64,000 bases of DNA from Hyphomicrobium sp. (lineage in GTDB: Bacteria; Pseudomonadota; Alphaproteobacteria; Rhizobiales; Hyphomicrobiaceae). The stretch lies in assembly GCA_002928515.1 (NCBI GenBank), contig PERI01000002.1, positions 62,001 to 126,000 on the forward strand. The letters run 5' to 3'. The position numbers were made by a program, and so were the translations under genes. Positions 59,797 through 64,000 of this stretch are shown in pieces; within the stretch, counting starts at the first letter, position 1; each line of letters starts with the position of its first letter. Under the pieces are notes generated by a model. The model saw only the letters and a program-made list of their open reading frames with translations. It was not told where the DNA came from and did no database searches.

Positions 59797-62271
59797 CTAC
59801 GTTCCGCGCGGCTTTGCGCGGGCTGTTGGTAGCGCGTTCGCTGGGTCTTCCGGCCAAACATGTTTGGGGTATTGGCCACGCATATCAGCGCGCACCGTGC
59901 TCCACGATCCGGCCCAGAAGCCTGGCAGGTCGCGCGTAATTTGGATTGGCCGATGTGCGGGTGACAATAGGGTCAGCGTTAATGGGTACCGTCCGCCCGC
60001 GATGCTCGGGTGTGCCTTCAATCCGAACAATTCCTGCACGCGAATGTGTACTGAGGGTGCGCCTGCGCCTTCGTAGTCGACGGCGAAACGATTGCCGGTA
60101 GGCGCTTCGAAATGCGTTGGCGCATCGGCATCTAAACGCTGGCGCAACGCCCATGGCAGCATCACATCGAGTGCCGCGGCGAGATCATCCGGCGTGATCT
60201 CAGCTAGCCTCGTTTTGCCTGGCACGAAGGGCTGCAACCAAGTTTCGACTTGCGCAGATAAAGCGGCATCGCTGAGATCAGGCCAGTCTCCCGCGGCTGA
60301 TTTGAGAAATGCAATGCGGGTGCGCAATTGCATCTGAGATTTTGACCACGGCAGTTGATCGACACCCGATGTGGCAATGCCTGCTGCCAGCACAGCCGAC
60401 ACATCTTCTCCTGCACGTAACGCGCGCTGCTCGCTCGACAGCACGATGGCGTCAAGACGACGCGTGCGTCGCGCGCGAACTGCACGCGCTGCGGTGTCGT
60501 AACTCACCTCATCGACAGTCTTGATGCGATCGCCGGCTATTTGGATCAGTTCGTTCTCGTCGAGTGCGGTGGCAAGTAGGATGCGTGTTGCTGCTGCCCG
60601 ACCTTGCATTTCAGCGATGACAAGATAGGGCGCACGCGCCAGCGGATGGCCGGGGTCCAATTGTCCAGCACGTCCGTTGGCAAGCAGAAACTGGCCGGTC
60701 GTTCCGCGCGATTTCGCGATGCGATCAGGATACGCGCGCGCAAGAATTGACGCTGGTGAATTTGGTTCCGCGCTCACGTGATCGGATAGTGCAGGATTCA
60801 TAACTGAACGCGCCCATCCTCGCGCCAAGCGCCGCATGTCTTCGGCGCGACGCGAGCGGTCGCGACGAAAGTTATCTAATCGCACAGTGAGGTCGGCATC
60901 GTTGCCGCCCATACCGCGCTCCACAAGAACGGCAGCGATATCTGCTGCATCTTCGATTGCGTTGCGCCCGGGTGCCGTCAGCACCATGTGCGCCAAACGC
61001 GGCGGCAATGGTAGGGATCTTAATCGGCGTCCTTGGGGTGTGATGCAGCCTGCATCATCCAGTGCGTCAATGACCTGCAAGCTCGCGCGTGTCGCAGCGA
61101 TCAATCCTTCGCTTGGCGGATCGAGCCAGGCTAGCGTGCGTGGGTCGGGCGCCCCCCATTCAGCGCAATCGAGTAACAAGCCTGAGAGATCGGCGCTGCG
61201 AATTTCCGGATCAGCGAACGGGGCAAGGCCTTGGGTTTCAGGCTCTTCCCAAAGTCGATAGCAGACGCCTGGTTCAGTGCGACCGGCGCGGCCACGTCGC
61301 TGATCGGCGGCCGCGCGTGAGACGCGCACGGTTTCTAGGCGTGTGACACCGACATCCGCCTCATATCGGGGCACGCGCGCCAAACCGCTATCGATCACAA
61401 CGCGCACGCCTTCAATGGTCAGCGATGTTTCTGCAATTGACGTGGCCAGAACGATCTTGCGTCGCCCTGGCTGAGCTGGCGAAATGGCGAGATCTTGCGC
61501 TGCGGGGGTGAGAGCGCCGTAAAGCGGCGCGATATCAACGGCACGATCGTCAATGCGCTCCGACAACTTTTCGGCAACGCGGACAATCTCACCTTGACCG
61601 GGTAAAAATACCAGCATCGATCCTGTCTCACGTGACAGCAATCGCACGATCAGGCCTGCAACATCATCGTCGATGCGCTGAGACGGACGGCGCACGTAGC
61701 GCGTTTCAATCGGAAAGGTCCGACCTTCACTTGTAATGACAGGCGCATTGCCGAGCAGCGCGGCGACGCGCGTGGCTTCCAGGGTTGCCGACATGACAAG
61801 CAACCTAAGGTCTGGCCGCAAACCCGCCCGTGCATCAAGCGCCAGCGCGAGGCCAAGATCGGCATCGATTGAGCGCTCGTGGAATTCGTCGAATAACACC
61901 GCACCGACCCCTGTTAACTCCGGATCGTCGAGTATCATGCGCGTGAAGACACCTTCGGTGATCACTTCGACGCGAACGTTTGGTCCCGTTTGCGAAGACA
62001 AGCGTGCACGCAAACCGATGGTCTGCGCCAACTTTTCGTTCAGTGTCACCGCCATACGCTCGGCTGCGGCGCGCGCTGCAATACGGCGCGGTTCGAGTAC
62101 GAGAATTTTGTTATGCTGAAGCCATCGTTCATTCAAAAGCGCGAGTGGGACTCGGGTGGTTTTGCCAGCGCCGGGCGGAGCTACGAGCACGCCAACGCCC
62201 GTGTCTGCAAGCGCGCGGCGCACGTCGTCGAGGACATCATCGATCGGGAGTGATTTGCTGGACCTCATCAT
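59797..62271 (-). CDS. hrpB: ATP-dependent helicase HrpB
   Basis: An 824-aa DEAH-box RNA helicase: Walker A LVAPPGAGKTTRVPLALL, motif II LFDEFHERSIDADLGLA, motif III VMSATLEATRVA, motif VI DQRRGRAGRTEPGVCYRLW, then the HrpB-specific C-terminal part (RYPLTLTLLSPAHRPIQITRDLPGFWAGSW). Widespread in proteobacteria; role in RNA metabolism is poorly known. The start is uncertain: Met codons at 62271 and 62268 are better than the ORF-track start at 62286. Confidence 0.95.
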   Translation of the reverse strand: MMRSSKSLPIDDVLDDVRRALADTGVGVLVAPPGAGKTTRVPLALLNERWLQHNKILVLEPRRIAARAAAERMAVTLNEKLAQTIGLRARLSSQTGPNVRVEVITEGVFTRMILDDPELTGVGAVLFDEFHERSIDADLGLALALDARAGLRPDLRLLVMSATLEATRVAALLGNAPVITSEGRTFPIETRYVRRPSQRIDDDVAGLIVRLLSRETGSMLVFLPGQGEIVRVAEKLSERIDDRAVDIAPLYGALTPAAQDLAISPAQPGRRKIVLATSIAETSLTIEGVRVVIDSGLARVPRYEADVGVTRLETVRVSRAAADQRRGRAGRTEPGVCYRLWEEPETQGLAPFADPEIRSADLSGLLLDCAEWGAPDPRTLAWLDPPSEGLIAATRASLQVIDALDDAGCITPQGRRLRSLPLPPRLAHMVLTAPGRNAIEDAADIAAVLVERGMGGNDADLTVRLDNFRRDRSRRAEDMRRLARGWARSVMNPALSDHVSAEPNSPASILARAYPDRIAKSRGTTGQFLLANGRAGQLDPGHPLARAPYLVIAEMQGRAAATRILLATALDENELIQIAGDRIKTVDEVSYDTAARAVRARRTRRLDAIVLSSEQRALRAGEDVSAVLAAGIATSGVDQLPWSKSQMQLRTRIAFLKSAAGDWPDLSDAALSAQVETWLQPFVPGKTRLAEITPDDLAAALDVMLPWALRQRLDADAPTHFEAPTGNRFAVDYEGAGAPSVHIRVQELFGLKAHPSIAGGRYPLTLTLLSPAHRPIQITRDLPGFWAGSWSTVRADMRGQYPKHVWPEDPANALPTARAKPRGT

Positions 62272-62324
62272 CGTCACATCGCACACCGGCGCGCGAAAAT
62301 CATGCGCTATCGGCTTGATCGCGG

Positions 62325-63011
62325 CTATGTGTTGCGTGCAGCCTCGGCCGCCTGACGTATGGCCTTGATGTTGGTTGCGTACGCGGCCTGTGCCCCGCCT
62401 TTGAACACCGCTGAGCCAGCGACCAGAACATTCGCGCCAGCGGCCGCAACGTGCGCCGCTGTCTCTGGCGTTACCCCGCCATCGACTTCGATATCGATGT
62501 CTCGGTCACCGACCATGTCTTTCACACGACGAATCTTTTCGAGCACGGACGGTATGAACGCTTGCCCGCCAAAGCCTGGATTGACCGTCATGAGTAAAAT
62601 GAGATCGAGCCGTTCGAGCACATGAGCAATCGCCGTTTCCGACGTCGATGGATTGAGCGAGACGCCAGCTTTTTTGCCAAGCGCTTTGATCGCCTGCAAC
62701 GAACGATCAAGATGCGGCCCGGCTTCTGCGTGCACGGTGATGATATCCGAACCCGCAGCCGCGAAGTCGGATAAATACGGGTCGGCTGGTGCAATCATCA
62801 AATGGACGTCGAAAATTTTCTTTGATGCGCCACGCACGGCTTTAATGACAGGTGGTCCAAATGTGATGTTGGGCACGAAATGTCCGTCCATCACATCGCA
62901 ATGGATCCAGTCGGCGCCAGCCGCATCAATGGCGCGCACTTCTTCGGCCAAGCGGCCGAAATCCGATGACAGAATGGATGGTGCGATAAGTAGCGGACGC
63001 ACGATGGGCAA
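62325..63011 (-). CDS. rpe: Ribulose-phosphate 3-epimerase
   Basis: A 228-aa TIM barrel: [60 protein letters not shown] and [31 protein letters not shown]. It interconverts ribulose 5-phosphate and xylulose 5-phosphate in the Calvin and pentose phosphate pathways. It follows prk by 65 bases on the same strand. Confidence 0.98.
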   Translation of the reverse strand: MPIVRPLLIAPSILSSDFGRLAEEVRAIDAAGADWIHCDVMDGHFVPNITFGPPVIKAVRGASKKIFDVHLMIAPADPYLSDFAAAGSDIITVHAEAGPHLDRSLQAIKALGKKAGVSLNPSTSETAIAHVLERLDLILLMTVNPGFGGQAFIPSVLEKIRRVKDMVGDRDIDIEVDGGVTPETAAHVAAAGANVLVAGSAVFKGGAQAAYATNIKAIRQAAEAARNT

Positions 63012-63076
63012 TTCCTTATTCGACGACTTTGCAGGGGCAAGCTAACCGGATTCGCGATCGGGGCAACGGCTAGATG

Positions 63077-63952
63077 TTACAACGCGCGGCGGCGACGCTC
63101 GACGAGCTGTAAAATCAACGGTGTTAGGATCAACTGCATAGCGAGGTCGAGCTTACCACCAGGAATGACAATCGAGTTCGCGCGGGACATAAAGCTATCG
63201 TGGATCATGGACAGCAAATAGGCGAAGTCGATGCCGCGCGGTTCCTTGAAGCGGATAATGACCATCGACTCATCGGGTGTCGGAATCCAACGTGCCGTAA
63301 ACGGGTTCGATGTATCGACCGTTGGCACGCGCTGGAAATTGATATCGGTCTCGGTGAATTGTGGGCAGATGTAGCGCACATAGTCGGGCATTCGGCGCAG
63401 AATAGCTTCTGTTACCTCTGCTGTCGTGTAACCGCGGTGGGCACGATCGCGATCGATTTTTTGAATCCATTCGAGATTGATCACAGGCACGACGCCGATT
63501 TTTAAATCGGCATAGCGCGCCAAGTTCACGTCGTCGGTTACGACCGCGCCATGCAAACCTTCATAAAGTAATAAGTCGGTGCCTGGCTCGATCTCTGCCC
63601 AAGGCGAGAACGTGCCTGCCTTACATTTTGCGATCCTCGCTTCGTTATCATCGTGGATGTATTGCCGCGTTTGGCCTTTTCCGTTTTCGCTATACGTGCG
63701 GAACAGCGTTTCCAAATCTTCGAGAAGATTTGCTTTCGGGCCGAAATGACTGAAGTTTGGATCGCCGAGCTTTTCAGCTTTGACCATCGCTTGTTCCATG
63801 CCGATCCGGTCATAGCGATGGAACGCGTCGCCTTGCACGAATGCCGCCTTCACATCCTCGCGTCGAAAAATATTTTCGAATGTATGCCGGACCGACGTCG
63901 TCCCCGAACCCGACGAACCTGTGACCGATATAATGGGATGCTTGATCGACAT
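63077..63952 (-). CDS. prk: Phosphoribulokinase
   Basis: A 291-aa proteobacterial-type PRK: nucleotide loop VTGSSGSGTTSVRHTFENIF, FVQGDAFHRYDRIGM, and DLLLYEGLHGAVVTDDVNLARYADLKIGVVPVINLEWIQKI. It phosphorylates ribulose 5-phosphate to the Rubisco substrate, an enzyme essentially specific to the Calvin cycle. Its presence with rpe next to the PGC implies capacity for CO2 fixation; Rubisco genes are not in the window. The last 48 bases of the window, upstream of the gene, hold nothing recognisable. Confidence 0.96.
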   Translation of the reverse strand: MSIKHPIISVTGSSGSGTTSVRHTFENIFRREDVKAAFVQGDAFHRYDRIGMEQAMVKAEKLGDPNFSHFGPKANLLEDLETLFRTYSENGKGQTRQYIHDDNEARIAKCKAGTFSPWAEIEPGTDLLLYEGLHGAVVTDDVNLARYADLKIGVVPVINLEWIQKIDRDRAHRGYTTAEVTEAILRRMPDYVRYICPQFTETDINFQRVPTVDTSNPFTARWIPTPDESMVIIRFKEPRGIDFAYLLSMIHDSFMSRANSIVIPGGKLDLAMQLILTPLILQLVERRRRAL

Positions 63953-64000
63953 TCTTGAATTTTTGAACCTATGGAAACGGGTTGATACGTGTTGGACACA

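Overview
The window is a nearly complete purple-bacterial photosynthesis gene cluster (PGC, about 6.6 to 52.7 kb) with flanking genes. The gene content and order (crtEF-bchCXYZ-pufQBALM, bchG-bchP, ppsR-ppaA, bchFNBHLM-lhaA-puhABC-acsF-puhE-hemA) and a PpsR/AerR regulator pair indicate an alphaproteobacterium with type-II reaction centres. I cannot name the genus from sequence alone. No rRNA, tRNA, insertion sequence, CRISPR array or replication origin was seen, and no gene-free stretch exceeds about 300 bases.

Layout. (1) 1-5.0 kb: the N-terminal 742 codons of an RND efflux permease running off the left edge, a YceI/cytochrome b561 pair, and an ATP-grasp enzyme tail-to-tail with a cytochrome P450. 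(2) 6.6-24.8 kb: carotenoid and late bacteriochlorophyll genes. crtD is on the plus strand. A long minus-strand superoperon runs crtE-crtF-bchC-bchX-bchY-bchZ-pufQ-pufB-pufA-pufL-pufM-(hairpin)-crtI. crtC is divergent from crtE. The crtB operon carries a 147-aa membrane protein, dxs and two tiny membrane proteins missing from the ORF track. (3) 24.9-36.5 kb, minus strand: bchO-bchD-bchI, an unusual HAD-CBS fusion, a small membrane protein, bchP, a PucC-family carrier, bchG, and the regulators ppsR and ppaA/aerR. (4) 36.8-52.7 kb, plus strand: bchF-N-B-H-L-M, lhaA, puhA-puhB-puhC, a 100-aa conserved ORF, acsF, puhE and hemA. (5) 52.8-64 kb: a sulfatase-fold membrane protein, a FIST / hybrid histidine kinase / LuxR regulator module, an orphan DUF2793 phage/GTA-type fibre gene, hrpB, rpe and prk.

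Function. Together these genes make ALA (hemA), Mg-protoporphyrin (bchHDI), its methyl ester (bchM), the fifth ring using O2 (acsF; no bchE here), chlorophyllide by the dark enzyme (bchLNB), bacteriochlorophyllide (bchF, bchXYZ, bchC) and esterified, reduced BChl a (bchG, bchP). They also encode LH1 (pufBA), the reaction centre (pufLM, puhA) and assembly factors. dxs, crtE, crtB, crtI, crtC, crtD and crtF fit the spirilloxanthin series; crtA is absent. pufC, pufX and pucBA are absent from the window. Oxygen-dependent cyclase without bchE suggests pigment synthesis under oxic or microoxic conditions, while prk and rpe suggest a Calvin cycle.

Regulation read directly from the DNA: TGT-N12-ACA PpsR boxes lie before crtE, crtB, bchG, bchC and hemA. 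bchC and hemA each have two boxes 8 bp apart over a TTGACA-N16 promoter, and bchF has two imperfect overlapping boxes. Several start codons were moved from the ORF-track call to an internal start with a better ribosome binding site or N-terminus; each case is noted.
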